Shown here: positions 1 to 9,864 of the stretch, piece after piece | Numbering within the stretch: the first letter of the stretch is position 1 | How the letters are laid out: the number at the start of each line of letters is the position of its first letter | Assembly: GCF_004834005.1 (NCBI RefSeq) | Contig: NZ_STFF01000002.1 | Coordinates: 744,001-808,000, forward strand | DNA length: 64,000 nucleotides | Direction of reading: 5' to 3' | Source: Niastella caeni | GTDB taxonomy: Bacteria; Bacteroidota; Bacteroidia; Chitinophagales; Chitinophagaceae | Position numbers and translations under genes: made by a program | Notes under the pieces: generated by a model | The model's database searches: none | What the model was told of the DNA's origin: nothing | The model's input: only the letters and a program-made list of their open reading frames with translations

Positions 1-2367
1 GTGCAAACTTGCCCATCTAATATCAATTTTAGTTCGGGTGATCTGTCGTTTTGGTCTGCCACTACCGGCTTGATGAATGGGGCAACACAAACCTATCCCG
101 CACCTAATTCAGGTGTTGCTTCTATTCCCGAATACACCATCGGCAACACCGGCATAAAAGTGATCACATCTTCTACAAACGATCCATATGGCTTTTTCCC
201 TACCATTCCAACCATAAATGGATATACTTACAATTATTCCATCATGCTGGGTTCCACATCCACTTCGCGCGATCTGACCAGCGGTGGCCGTAGTCCCGGC
301 GGATTTACCAGGGCCATTTCTTATACCATCGATGTGCCTGCAGGCGATCCTTCTATTCCATATACCATGACCTACGCTTATGCCATGGTGTTGGAAAATG
401 GAACACATAATTCAGCAGAGCAGCCGATGTTTAAAGCTACATTAACCACTTCTGCCGGTATTATTACCTGTGCTTCGCCGGAATATTTTCTGCCCACTTT
501 TAATAATGCACCCGGCGGCGGTACGAGCACCGGCGCCACGCTGGATACCGCCGCAGCGCTTGCCAATGGTTTTACCAACAGCCCTGTTCCTTTTTTGTCT
601 TTTTCGGGAAATGGCAACGGTAATGGGACCTTACTGTATGATGTATGGACAAAAGGATGGACAGAAGTGACCTTTGATCTTTCTCCTTACCGGGGCGATA
701 AGGTTACCCTCACTTTTGCGGCAGACAATTGCACCCCCGGCGCCCATTTTGCTTATTCCTATGTGGCCTTGCGTAATGTTTGCGCCGGGTTGGAGATCAG
801 TGGAAAAAAAGTAGCGTGTACCAATTCAACAATTGAGTATTCGGTACCGGCGCTCGCTGGTGCTACGTATAACTGGACAGTTCCCGCCGGCTGGACGATC
901 AACTCTGGCTCTAATACTAATATTATTAACGTAACAGTAGGAAGTAACGGCGGTGTTATCACCAACCGCGAAGTAAATGGCTGCGCCGATCTTACAGCCA
1001 CTATTGCTGTAACCACCTCGCCGCCCACGGTTGCCGGAAGAGTAATGGACGATACAACGATTTGTGCCGGTATCAACAACTGTCCATTATCGGTAGCAGA
1101 TGAAGTGGGGGCTGTGTTGAAATGGATTTCTTCAACTGATGGCATTACCTGGAACGAGATAGCCGTTACCGCCGACAATTATACTGCACAAAATCTGTCC
1201 ACCACCACACGGTACGCAGCCCTGGTGCAAAATGGCAGCGCCTGTAATATCGATACCAGCGCCGCCGCCCTCATTACGGTGGACCCCAAAACGCTTGGCG
1301 GTGCAGTGAGCCCCACCAATACGAATGTGTGCCTGGGAGAAAACGTAAATCCTGCACTCTCTTTAGTGAATTATAGAGGATCGGTATTGAACTGGCAATT
1401 GTCTTACGACAATAGCAACTGGAACAATATTACGCCTGTTAACAACAGTGATAGTTACCAGGCGGGCGCCGTTACCCGCACCACTTATTACCGTGCCTTG
1501 TTGAAAAGCGGCGTTTGTCCGGCCGATACCAGTGGGCTGGCAACTGTCCGGTTTTTCAATGTGCCAGTGCCTGCTGCTTCCATTGTTCCGGATTCGTCTA
1601 CTATCTGCTTTGGTAAATCGGCGGTGTTGAACGCTACTATTACAACCGGTACCAATTATGCCTGGAGCAATAATGTGCCATTAACGCCCGGTGGCAGTGG
1701 AACGGTGTCTGCATTACCATATTCATTAACTGTAACGGCAACGCCGAAAACAACGTCGAATGTTGTATTGACCGTTACGAATGCGGGTTGTCCCAATTCT
1801 TTAAAAGATACCTTTCATATAGGCGTCACCGATCCCATCATTGTGAATGCGGGAAACGATACGGCGGTGGTTGTTAATCAACCGTTGCAACTGAATGCTA
1901 CGGTGAACGATCCGGTTGCCAACAACTGGAGCTGGGCGCCGGCCACCGGTTTGAACTTTGCCAATATTCATGATCCGGTTGCGATGTATAACATGAATGC
2001 GCCGGCTGCCATCACTTATGTTGTTACCGCACAAACAATGGCCGGCTGCACCGGTACCGATACTATAACAGTCAAGATCTTTAAAACAGGTGCCGACATC
2101 TTTATGCCATCAGGGTTTACGCCCAATGGCGATGGTCGCAATGATGTCATCCGCCCGGTTTTAGTGGGTATACAGCAATTGAACTTTTTCAGGGTATACA
2201 ATCGCTGGGGCCAATTAATATTCAGTACCAGCCAGGCTAATAAAGGCTGGGATGGAACGGTTGGCGGCAGCAGGCAGGCGACCGAGAATTTTGTTTATAT
2301 GGTACAGGCCGTTGATTATACCGGGAAAGTGATTATTAAAAGAGGGAATTTTGTGCTGGTGCGTTAA
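1..2367 (+). CDS. Secreted Ig/PKD-like protein with T9SS type B sorting domain, 5' end cut by the window
   Basis: The reading frame is open from the first base and there is no signal peptide, so the true start is upstream and the GTG at base 1 is probably internal. Residues about 260-690 are a series of cysteine-containing Ig-like/PKD-like beta modules of the kind found in large Bacteroidota surface proteins. The last 90 or so residues (from about 697) carry FTPNGDGRND, then YNRWGQLIF, GWDGT and a final KRGNFVLVR, which is the gliding-motility-associated (CHU_C) type B sorting signal of the type IX secretion system. The protein should therefore cross the outer membrane by T9SS and be released or attached to the surface. 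The ligand cannot be told from sequence. No terminator is seen after the stop. Confidence 0.85.
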   Translation: MQTCPSNINFSSGDLSFWSATTGLMNGATQTYPAPNSGVASIPEYTIGNTGIKVITSSTNDPYGFFPTIPTINGYTYNYSIMLGSTSTSRDLTSGGRSPGGFTRAISYTIDVPAGDPSIPYTMTYAYAMVLENGTHNSAEQPMFKATLTTSAGIITCASPEYFLPTFNNAPGGGTSTGATLDTAAALANGFTNSPVPFLSFSGNGNGNGTLLYDVWTKGWTEVTFDLSPYRGDKVTLTFAADNCTPGAHFAYSYVALRNVCAGLEISGKKVACTNSTIEYSVPALAGATYNWTVPAGWTINSGSNTNIINVTVGSNGGVITNREVNGCADLTATIAVTTSPPTVAGRVMDDTTICAGINNCPLSVADEVGAVLKWISSTDGITWNEIAVTADNYTAQNLSTTTRYAALVQNGSACNIDTSAAALITVDPKTLGGAVSPTNTNVCLGENVNPALSLVNYRGSVLNWQLSYDNSNWNNITPVNNSDSYQAGAVTRTTYYRALLKSGVCPADTSGLATVRFFNVPVPAASIVPDSSTICFGKSAVLNATITTGTNYAWSNNVPLTPGGSGTVSALPYSLTVTATPKTTSNVVLTVTNAGCPNSLKDTFHIGVTDPIIVNAGNDTAVVVNQPLQLNATVNDPVANNWSWAPATGLNFANIHDPVAMYNMNAPAAITYVVTAQTMAGCTGTDTITVKIFKTGADIFMPSGFTPNGDGRNDVIRPVLVGIQQLNFFRVYNRWGQLIFSTSQANKGWDGTVGGSRQATENFVYMVQAVDYTGKVIIKRGNFVLVR

Positions 2368-2542
2368 CTTCGACTTCGACTCTCTTCTTCGGAACATATA
2401 CTAACAATAACGAATTCCCTAACCGAGTTATGGGATGTTAAGAAAACTGCTAATTTTCTTGCTTTTAAGGAAGGGGATGTATAACTTGAGGCAGTTACCT
2501 TGAAAACCTTATTTCACTGATTTGTCAAATATCCATTACTGT

Positions 2543-3124
2543 ATGACCGATGAGCAAATTATGCAACGCATCATGGATAAAGATCCCGCGGCCTTCCATG
2601 AAGTGTATGATAAATTGTATAGGAAATTATTTTTCTTTGCAAAAAGTTTGGTCGGTGACACGGAAGAAGCCAGGGATATTGTTACAGAATCGTTTATAAA
2701 GCTCTGGGCCCAAAAAAACCAATTTTCCAACATGGCTCATCTACAGGTATACTTCTATACCGTTATAAAGAATTCATGTATCGATTTTTTGCGGAAGGAT
2801 AAACTAAGGACTAAAATAAAAAGCAAGCTCATTCACTCAGAAACCTTAAGTGAAAATGCTATTGAGCGGAAGTACCAGGAAGCTGAATTAATTCAAATCT
2901 TATACACGCGTATCAGTCAGTTGCCAGAAAGAATGCAACAGGTGTTTAAACTCACCTACCTGGAAGGTTATAGCAGGGCAGAGGTAGCCCAAATGCTGAA
3001 CTTATCTGAAAACACCATTCGAAATACCAATGCTGCAGCCATGAAAGCGCTTAGGCTTACACTTGGTGTAGAACAATTCGTGATATTAATTTCGCTGGCA
3101 GTACTTTTTTTGATGTCACGCTGA
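2543..3124 (+). CDS. ECF RNA polymerase sigma factor (FecI-like)
   Basis: This 193-residue sigma-70 family protein has region 2 at about residues 10-80 (DPAAFHEVYDKLYRKLFFFA, then DIVTESFIKLW) and region 4 at about 125-175 (LPERMQQVFKLTYLEGYS and an HTH ending LSENTIRNTNAAAMKAL). I chose the ATG at 2543; a TTG seven codons upstream is in frame but less likely in this phylum. It is followed by a fecR gene and an STN-containing SusC gene, the standard order in which TonB-receptor occupancy is passed through FecR to free the sigma factor. The C-terminus ends in an uncommon hydrophobic stretch (FVILISLAVLFLMS). The promoter it recognises cannot be read from the sequence. Confidence 0.93.
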   Translation: MTDEQIMQRIMDKDPAAFHEVYDKLYRKLFFFAKSLVGDTEEARDIVTESFIKLWAQKNQFSNMAHLQVYFYTVIKNSCIDFLRKDKLRTKIKSKLIHSETLSENAIERKYQEAELIQILYTRISQLPERMQQVFKLTYLEGYSRAEVAQMLNLSENTIRNTNAAAMKALRLTLGVEQFVILISLAVLFLMSR

Positions 3125-3300
3125 ACAGAATTGCTAGATATTATAAAACGTTATACGTAGCGTTTTGCCAGGATCTCGTTTCTACGGTAAATTACTCCCA
3201 ACCAACTATTGCAGATATTTCCAATCCCACTGGTACAAAATTTTTGTTCGTACGTATTCATATAGTCCATAACCCGGATTAGTAATCGTTTTATTAAAGA

Positions 3301-4539
3301 ATGTGTATGAAGGACAATAGTCGCATCAATGATATAATTATTAAAGCCATCACCGAAGAAGAACTTACTTCAACGGAAGGCGTGGCGCTGGAACAATGGC
3401 TTATGGACTCCGAAAATCGTAAGTTGTATGAGGGCCTGAAAAATAAAGATTACCTGCTTCAAAAATTGATGGAGGTACATAAAATTGATGTTGAAGGCGA
3501 TAAGGATTTCATTGAACAAAAATTGTTTATAGGAAAGCGAATAGGTATAAAAAAGCAGTGGAAGATATTTAGAGAGGTGGCAACCACCGCCGCAGCGGTT
3601 GTTATACTTACTGCCGCATTCTTTTTTTGGCTCAATACACGCAGGGAGAAAGATAAGCCGGCGCCAGAGGAAAAAAGCGGAACAATAGCTCAAAATGATG
3701 TTATCCCTGGTAAAACAAGCGCCTTGTTAACCTTAGCCGATGGTAGCAAGGTAAAGTTGGATAGTTCGGTTGTAGGACTATTGACCCAACAGGGAGAGAT
3801 GGATGTTGTTAATAATAATGGTACTTTAATTTATCAGGAAAAAAGCCAGGCGAAAAATGAATTACTGTTCAATACCTTAAGTACAGCTAATGGAGAAACC
3901 TATAAAGTGGTATTGGCTGATGGCAGTAAGGTATGGCTTAACGCGGGTGCTTCGATACGATACCCGGTAGCTTTTACCAGCAGTGAAAGAAAAGTTGAAA
4001 TAACCGGAGAAGCATATTTTGAAGTAAGCCCCCTCCCTGCACTCCCCGGTGGGGAAGGAGAAAAGAAGCCTTTCATCGTTCATGTAACGCATCAACGAAG
4101 CGCGGGAATGGATGTACAGGTTGTAGGGACCCATTTTAATATCAATGCTTACAATGATGATGATACAATTAAAACAACGTTGCTGGAAGGATCTGTAAAG
4201 GTTAGGCAGGATAATTCCGTAACCTTACTTAAACCTGGCCAGCAGGCACAGGTAAATAATGGCATTACCAGGGTGGTAAATGATGCCAATCTTGAATCTG
4301 TAGTAGCATGGAAAAACGGAAGGTTCATTTTTAATAATGCCGATATCACTGTTATCATGCGTCAATTGGCGAGGTGGTATGATATCGGGGTAGTATATGA
4401 AGGAGCTAAGCCAACTCAATTGTTTGTAGGAGAAATGGAGCGGAATTTATCGTTGGCCCAGGTGATGCGGTTACTGGAATATTCCGGCATCCGTTTTCGC
4501 ATTGAAGGAAAGAAATTGATCGTAATGTCACAATATTAA
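3301..4539 (+). CDS. FecR-type anti-sigma factor
   Basis: This single-pass inner-membrane protein of 412 residues has a cytoplasmic N-terminal sigma-binding part (residues 1-90), a membrane segment near 96-112 (AAAVVILTAAFFFWL), a FecR domain (about 130-320) and a C-terminal DUF4974 domain (about 340-410), which contacts the STN domain of the partner SusC in the periplasm. MCMK gives two starts two codons apart. It lies 176 bp after the ECF sigma gene and 187 bp before the STN-SusC gene. Compared with the paralogue at 38434, residues about 243-255 (SPLPALPGGEGEK) are an extra stretch encoded by a GC-rich inverted repeat; this looks like a repeat inserted in frame. Confidence 0.93.
   Translation: MCMKDNSRINDIIIKAITEEELTSTEGVALEQWLMDSENRKLYEGLKNKDYLLQKLMEVHKIDVEGDKDFIEQKLFIGKRIGIKKQWKIFREVATTAAAVVILTAAFFFWLNTRREKDKPAPEEKSGTIAQNDVIPGKTSALLTLADGSKVKLDSSVVGLLTQQGEMDVVNNNGTLIYQEKSQAKNELLFNTLSTANGETYKVVLADGSKVWLNAGASIRYPVAFTSSERKVEITGEAYFEVSPLPALPGGEGEKKPFIVHVTHQRSAGMDVQVVGTHFNINAYNDDDTIKTTLLEGSVKVRQDNSVTLLKPGQQAQVNNGITRVVNDANLESVVAWKNGRFIFNNADITVIMRQLARWYDIGVVYEGAKPTQLFVGEMERNLSLAQVMRLLEYSGIRFRIEGKKLIVMSQY
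4029..4060 (+). repeat. GC-rich inverted repeat inside the first fecR
   Basis: The stretch is built of nested CTCC...GGAG and CCCC...GGGG arms around a GGT loop. It encodes the extra SPLPALPGGEGE segment that the second FecR in this window lacks. Similar C-rich and G-rich palindromes are common dispersed repeats in Bacteroidota; membership of a named repeat family is inference. Confidence 0.5.
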
Positions 4540-4620
4540 ATTTTAATCCATATGAACTTTATGATAAACTAAACAAATTTTCTTGCTGCGATCTGTGAAA
4601 CCAGGTTCAGTAAGCAGGGG

Positions 4621-4675
4621 TAGCCTAAAAAAAAGCCGGTGCGTTGTCGTGGACGCACCGGTTAAAAAAAGGCTA
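4621..4675. promoter_or_regulatory. Nested hairpin between fecR and susC
   Basis: A 9-bp perfect stem, CCGGTGCGT at 4636-4644 with ACGCACCGG at 4653-4661, is enclosed by a second perfect pair, TAGCCT at 4621-4626 with AGGCTA at 4670-4675, with A-rich spacers on both sides. On the plus strand there is no U-tract, so it is not a classical terminator in the direction of the genes. It could be an attenuator, an RNA-stability element or a minus-strand terminator. The second sigma/FecR/SusC locus has a hairpin at the same place (39625-39652). Confidence 0.6.
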
Positions 4676-4726
4676 ATAATCAAAACTGTTAGGAATCCAA
4701 TTATCAAACCTTTCAATTACTAAGGT

Positions 4727-7700
4727 ATGCAATTTCGCAATTACCTGCGGGCTGTTATTTATTATACTGCCGGCAAATCCAAAAACTGTTTAAAAGCCAT
4801 CGTAAGAAAGCAAGCCTTACGAATTATGAAATTAACTGCGATATTAATAACCATTGTATTTCTTCAGGTAAAAGCCGAGGGGTTTTCCCAAACCATTACT
4901 TATTCGGGTAATGATCTGATGCTTGAAAAAGTATTTACAGTCATTAAGCAACAAACCGGCTATGTATTTCTATACACAACAGAAATCATCAAAGACGCAA
5001 AAAAGGTCAGCTTACATGTTAAAGATGCTACATTGGAAGATGTATTGGAACATGTCCTGAAGGATCAACAGCTTGGCTATCTCATCGAAAATAAAACCAT
5101 CGTTATAACAAGGAAAAGGGGGCTGGTTGAAAAGCGGCAAATAAATCAAGTTGATAAAGCGCCGCCAGGGGAGGTAACAGGAAAAGTGATGAATCATAAG
5201 GGAGAGCCTTTAGCCGGCGCTAACGTGAAAGTGATAGGAACAGTTATTGGTGGGATCACTAATGTAAAAGGCGATTTCGTATTAAGGGGAGTGGAGGAAA
5301 ATGCTACTATTGAAATTTCTTACCTCGGATTTGAGACGCAAATTGTAAGATTGGAAGGGCAGGCTTCGATCACTGTACAACTGAAACTGGTAGAAAGTGA
5401 ATTGGCGGCTGTTTCCGTATCTGTTTATACAGGTTACCAGCAAATTCCCAAAGAAAGAGCCACAGGTTCTTTTATTCAAATTGATAATAAACTATTAAAT
5501 AGAAGTGCTTCTTTAGATGTTCTTTCCCGGTTGGAAGGAGTAGCCAGCGGGGTGGCTTTTTACAGAAATAGTAAATCTGATCAACCTGTAATAAATATCC
5601 GGGGGCGCAGTACCATATTTGCCAATGCGCAACCCCTGATCATTCTTGATAATTTTCCATATGACGGCGATATAACTAACATAAACCCTAACAGTATTGA
5701 GACCATAACAATTTTAAGAGATGCTGCGGCCGGATCTATTTATGGTGTCAGGTCTGCAAATGGCGTTATTGTGATCACCACCAAAAAAGGAACTGTAAAC
5801 CAGCCGGTTCAAGCGCACTTAAATACAAACATAACTATAGGCGCCAAACCGGATCTGCATTATTTCCCTTTAATGTCATCTGATGATTTTATTGAAGCGG
5901 AGAAAATATTTTTTTCAAAAGGTTGGTACACCGCTCAGGAAAATAGTGTGTTGAAGTCGCCATTAACGCCTGCGGTAGAACTTTTAATTAAAAAAAGGGA
6001 TGGATTGATAACCGCCGCCGAAGCTGATCAGCAAATTGAAGACCTTAAAAGGTACAATGTACTGGACCAGGCTGAAAAATATTTTTTAAGGAATAGTGTA
6101 TTATCACAGAATGCTTTGTCTTTGAGTGGTGGCGGAAATAAATCCCGGTACTTTTTAGCATTAAGTTTCGATAAGGACCAAAGTAGTTTTGAAAGGAATA
6201 GCTTTAACCGGTTTTCTGTAAACGCTACAAACAGTTTTACCCCCTTCAGGAATATAGATATTAATACAGGTCTTATATATACCAACACCAGGTTTGTAAA
6301 TAATAATCCTGGCATAAATGAATTCATTTCAGTGTATGGAAGAAAGTTTTACCCCTACGCCCAACTGGCTGATGAGAACGGCTATGCACTTCCGGTAAAT
6401 TTCGGTTATCGGGATACTTATAAATCGTTAAAGGAAAGCCAGGGTTTTCTCGACTGGCAGTACCGGCCCCTGGATGAGCTCAATTTGGCTGATAATACAA
6501 CGCAGCAGCAGTATAACAGGGTAAATTTGGAGATCAGGAAAACATTTAGCAGCAACTTTAATATAGAATTAAAATACCAGTATGAAAAGCAATTGAGGAA
6601 AGGAGATAATCTGATGGTTCAGGAAACCTATTTCACCAGGAACCTGATCAATCAGTATTACAATCCAACGGGAACCATTAAATATCCGGTTCCGTTAGGC
6701 GGCATATTGGACCAAACTGATGCTGAACTGGAAGGCCATACGGGCAGGGCGCAGGTAAACTTTAATGAAACATGGCAAAAGCATAGAGTAAATGTAATTG
6801 GCGGGTTTGAAGTAAAGCAACAGGAAACCAAAAGTAACCAAAGCCGTTTATATGGGTATAGCGATGACGTTATTGTCAGTCAGCCGGTTGATTATGTGAC
6901 CAGGTTCCCGACTAATCCGAATGGAGCACTTGCCCCCGTACTTTACCCGCGTACTGTAAGCAACCTGATGGATAGATACCTGTCGTATTATGCTAATGCA
7001 TCTTATTCCTATAATGACAGGTATATTGTTTCAGCCAGCGGCCGTTTTGACAATACCAATTTTTTTGGAATAGAAAGCAATCAACGGGTCGTGCCTTTAT
7101 GGTCAACAGGTGTTAAATGGAATATTTCGCGCGAGGCGTTTTTCCAGAGTGCGTTGTTCGATCAGTTGGCTGTAAGAGCAACGTACGGGTATAATGGGAA
7201 TATAAGTAAAGACCTTACCGCTTATACAACAGTAAGGTATGGTACTGACGTATTAACACGGGCTACCATGGCAACGGTAGTTAACCCCCCAAACCCTGAA
7301 CTGAGATGGGAAAAGATAAGCATGGTTAACCTGGGTGTTGTCTTTGCCTTGAAAAAGAATCTGCTTTCCGGTACCATTGAATACTTTACAAAAAAAGGGG
7401 ATGATCTGATCGGAGATGTGGTCATGGACCCTACCACCGGAATTACCAGTTTCAGGGGCAATGTGTCGAATATTAAAGGAAAGGGACTTGATGTGCAATT
7501 GACAGGTAAAATATTGAACGGGCAACTCGCCTGGAATACAAACGTTTTATTTAGCTATGCAATTGATAAAGTAACCAATTATACCAAAGCATTTTCTGCA
7601 GCAGCGTTGATCCAGGGTGGTAGTGGTGATGCAAGCAGCTTTACTCCGTTTATCGGTCATCCTGTTTTAAGTATTTATAGCTATGCCTGGGGTGGTTTAG

Positions 7701-8320
7701 ATCCCACCAATGGTGATCCCCTGGGTGTGGTAGAAGGTCTGAAGACTAATGATTACTCAGCAGTATTGAATAATACCACGCCAGCCGGTTTAATTTATAA
7801 CGGTCCGGTAAACCCGCCGATCGTAGGTGCTTTCAGAAATGATTTTTTATGGAATAACTTTTCTGTTTCAGTAAATATCACCTGTAAATTAGGGCATTAC
7901 TTCAGAAGGCCTTCCATTGATTACGGGCAATTGCTCCATTACTGGGCGGGTAATAAGGATTTCGCCGAAAGATGGCAAAAGCCGGGAGATGAAGCATTTA
8001 CTAATGTGCCATCCATTCCTGCTCAACTTCCCACAATAAATAGTGTTAGAGAGTTCAGGTTTTATGCAAATACCGATATACTGGCGCAAAAAGCAGATCA
8101 TGTGCGGCTGCAGGACATTGTGATCGGTTACGACATTGATAAAGAGAAATGGACAAGATTGATAGTTAAAAAGATCCATGTTTATTGCAATATTAATAAC
8201 ATAGGTATTTTATGGCGGGCTAATAAATATGGTATTGACCCTGATGCTGTTCCCTATACGGAAGCCCGGGTTCTGCCGCAAGCCCGCAGTATGACGCTGG
8301 GCGCCAGGTTTGACTTTTAA
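4727..8320 (+). CDS. SusC/RagA-type TonB-linked outer membrane receptor with STN signalling domain
   Basis: This outer-membrane importer has 1197 residues. After an extended n-region and a hydrophobic signal (MKLTAILITIVFLQVKA, about residues 34-50) come an STN domain (about 60-130), a carboxypeptidase-D-like regulatory domain (about 148-232, from GEVTGKVMNHKGEPLAGANV), a plug (from about 255, with VINIRGR and NPNSIETITILRDAAAGSIYG) and a 22-strand barrel ending in F (LGARFDF). The STN domain is what the FecR upstream should sense. The ATG at 4829 (MKLTAIL) is an alternative start, but the second STN-SusC in this window has the same kind of N-terminal extension. It is followed 56 bp later by its SusD partner. 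The substrate is unknown. Confidence 0.94.
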   Translation: MQFRNYLRAVIYYTAGKSKNCLKAIVRKQALRIMKLTAILITIVFLQVKAEGFSQTITYSGNDLMLEKVFTVIKQQTGYVFLYTTEIIKDAKKVSLHVKDATLEDVLEHVLKDQQLGYLIENKTIVITRKRGLVEKRQINQVDKAPPGEVTGKVMNHKGEPLAGANVKVIGTVIGGITNVKGDFVLRGVEENATIEISYLGFETQIVRLEGQASITVQLKLVESELAAVSVSVYTGYQQIPKERATGSFIQIDNKLLNRSASLDVLSRLEGVASGVAFYRNSKSDQPVINIRGRSTIFANAQPLIILDNFPYDGDITNINPNSIETITILRDAAAGSIYGVRSANGVIVITTKKGTVNQPVQAHLNTNITIGAKPDLHYFPLMSSDDFIEAEKIFFSKGWYTAQENSVLKSPLTPAVELLIKKRDGLITAAEADQQIEDLKRYNVLDQAEKYFLRNSVLSQNALSLSGGGNKSRYFLALSFDKDQSSFERNSFNRFSVNATNSFTPFRNIDINTGLIYTNTRFVNNNPGINEFISVYGRKFYPYAQLADENGYALPVNFGYRDTYKSLKESQGFLDWQYRPLDELNLADNTTQQQYNRVNLEIRKTFSSNFNIELKYQYEKQLRKGDNLMVQETYFTRNLINQYYNPTGTIKYPVPLGGILDQTDAELEGHTGRAQVNFNETWQKHRVNVIGGFEVKQQETKSNQSRLYGYSDDVIVSQPVDYVTRFPTNPNGALAPVLYPRTVSNLMDRYLSYYANASYSYNDRYIVSASGRFDNTNFFGIESNQRVVPLWSTGVKWNISREAFFQSALFDQLAVRATYGYNGNISKDLTAYTTVRYGTDVLTRATMATVVNPPNPELRWEKISMVNLGVVFALKKNLLSGTIEYFTKKGDDLIGDVVMDPTTGITSFRGNVSNIKGKGLDVQLTGKILNGQLAWNTNVLFSYAIDKVTNYTKAFSAAALIQGGSGDASSFTPFIGHPVLSIYSYAWGGLDPTNGDPLGVVEGLKTNDYSAVLNNTTPAGLIYNGPVNPPIVGAFRNDFLWNNFSVSVNITCKLGHYFRRPSIDYGQLLHYWAGNKDFAERWQKPGDEAFTNVPSIPAQLPTINSVREFRFYANTDILAQKADHVRLQDIVIGYDIDKEKWTRLIVKKIHVYCNINNIGILWRANKYGIDPDAVPYTEARVLPQARSMTLGARFDF

Positions 8321-8376
8321 AGGATTGGGTCATCGGGAATAACCCTGTAACCTGTTTATCAATTAAAATTATCCTC

Positions 8377-9747
8377 ATGCTTAATCATAAAATAGTACTG
8401 TTTGTTTTTGCCGGTATAATGATCGTTTCCTGCAAAAAAGACTGGATAGAAGTAAAATCAAATAAAGCATTGGATGTTCCAACCTCTGTAGAGGATTTCC
8501 AGGCTTTATTAGACAATTCGGCCATTATGAATGATGTGCACCCTTCATTGGGAGAAGTCAGCGCTGATAATTATTATCTTCCCAATAATATCTGGCAGGT
8601 ATGGGCATCGCATAACAGGAACGCGTATATCTGGTCAAATGATGTTTACAATAACACGAATACAGATAATGTCAACTGGAATTATTCATATCGCCAGGTG
8701 TTTTATGCAAATGTTGTTTTAGACGGAATAAACGAGGTGGAGGCGGCGTTCATCAATACCCCAGCATGGAATAATGTGAAGGGAAGCGCCCTTTATTACC
8801 GGGCAGATGCTTTTTTAAACGTATCGCAATTGTTTACAAAGCCCTATAGCTTAACATCTCCTGATCTTCCTGGAATTCCCCTCCGGCTTAGTGCTGATCC
8901 CAATGCTGCTTCTGCCAGGGCGGGTTTGCAGGAAACGTACCAACAGATGCTGAATGATCTCCATGGCGCTGTTCAGTATTTACCTGATTTGCCGTTGTAT
9001 AAAACCCGGCCTTCAAAAACTTCCGCATATGCATTGCTGGCCAGGGTGTATCTTGTTATGCATGATTATCCCAAATCATTGTTGTATGCGGATTCCTGTT
9101 TGAAATTGTATGATTCGTTACTGGATTATAATTCACTCAAAACGAATGTAACATATCCCATTCCCGGGCTCAATAAGGAAGTTATTTTTCAGGCAACCAT
9201 TTCCGATGACCTGCAGGCGACCATGAATTGCATTGTTGATTCCAACCTGTACAAAAGTTATAATGTGAATGATCTGAGAAAGCAATTGTTTTACAAGGTG
9301 AACACGGCTGGCCAGGCAAGCTTTATTGGCACCTATACAGGTGGTACGGTAGGTAATGCAAGTAAGGCATTCGGCGGGATCGCTACCGATGAAATATATC
9401 TCATCAGGGCTGAATGCTATGCCCGCTCCGGTAATACAGTCGCTGCCATGAACGACCTGAATAGTTTGATGAGTAAACGATGGAAGGCCGGCACCTTTGT
9501 GCCTTTTACTGCCAGCAATGCAACCGAGGCATTGACGTTGATATTGCAGGAAAGAAGAAAAGAAACGCCCTTCCGCGGATTAAGATGGGTTGATCTGCGG
9601 AGGCTGAATAGCGAAGGCGCTAATATTACTTTAGTTAGAAATGCGAATGGTCAGCAATATACTATAGCCCCTAATGATCCCAGGTACGTATTGCCAATTC
9701 CACCCGATGTGATCTCTCTCTCCGGAATGGCACAGAACGAAAGATAG
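8377..9747 (+). CDS. SusD/RagB-type outer-membrane nutrient-binding lipoprotein
   Basis: This 456-residue lipoprotein has the signal sequence MLNHKIVLFVFAGIMIVSC, with the lipid-carrying Cys at about residue 19. The body has the all-helical SusD fold pattern: an N-terminal half with tetratricopeptide-like helices (ALYYRADAFLNVSQLF, TSAYALLARVYLVMHDYPKSL) and the C-terminal family signature ending in ERRKETPFRGLRWVDLRRLN and LPIPPDV. It caps the SusC barrel and binds substrate at the cell surface. It lies 56 bp after the SusC gene and a strong terminator follows at 9787, so the locus ends here. Confidence 0.93.
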   Translation: MLNHKIVLFVFAGIMIVSCKKDWIEVKSNKALDVPTSVEDFQALLDNSAIMNDVHPSLGEVSADNYYLPNNIWQVWASHNRNAYIWSNDVYNNTNTDNVNWNYSYRQVFYANVVLDGINEVEAAFINTPAWNNVKGSALYYRADAFLNVSQLFTKPYSLTSPDLPGIPLRLSADPNAASARAGLQETYQQMLNDLHGAVQYLPDLPLYKTRPSKTSAYALLARVYLVMHDYPKSLLYADSCLKLYDSLLDYNSLKTNVTYPIPGLNKEVIFQATISDDLQATMNCIVDSNLYKSYNVNDLRKQLFYKVNTAGQASFIGTYTGGTVGNASKAFGGIATDEIYLIRAECYARSGNTVAAMNDLNSLMSKRWKAGTFVPFTASNATEALTLILQERRKETPFRGLRWVDLRRLNSEGANITLVRNANGQQYTIAPNDPRYVLPIPPDVISLSGMAQNER

Positions 9748-9786
9748 GTTCATGGAAGAATCAATGGTTGATGCGAAGTAAGCCCA

Positions 9787-9820
9787 GGCACGGATCTGAT
9801 GGGGTCCGTGCCCTTTTTTT
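9787..9820 (+). terminator. Intrinsic terminator after the first SusC/SusD pair
   Basis: The stem GGCACGGA (9787-9794) pairs with TCCGTGCC (9805-9812) and is followed by C and seven T. It closes the sigma/FecR/SusC/SusD locus. Confidence 0.88.
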
Positions 9821-9864
9821 AAAATTTTGAGCAAGGGTACACCGTATGCTTAAAAGTATACTAT

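Noticed and set aside
3145..3166. AAAACG/CGTTTT inverted repeat between the sigma and fecR genes
   Set aside because: Six pairs with a 10-nt loop is weak, and no second copy was found at the other sigma/fecR gap.
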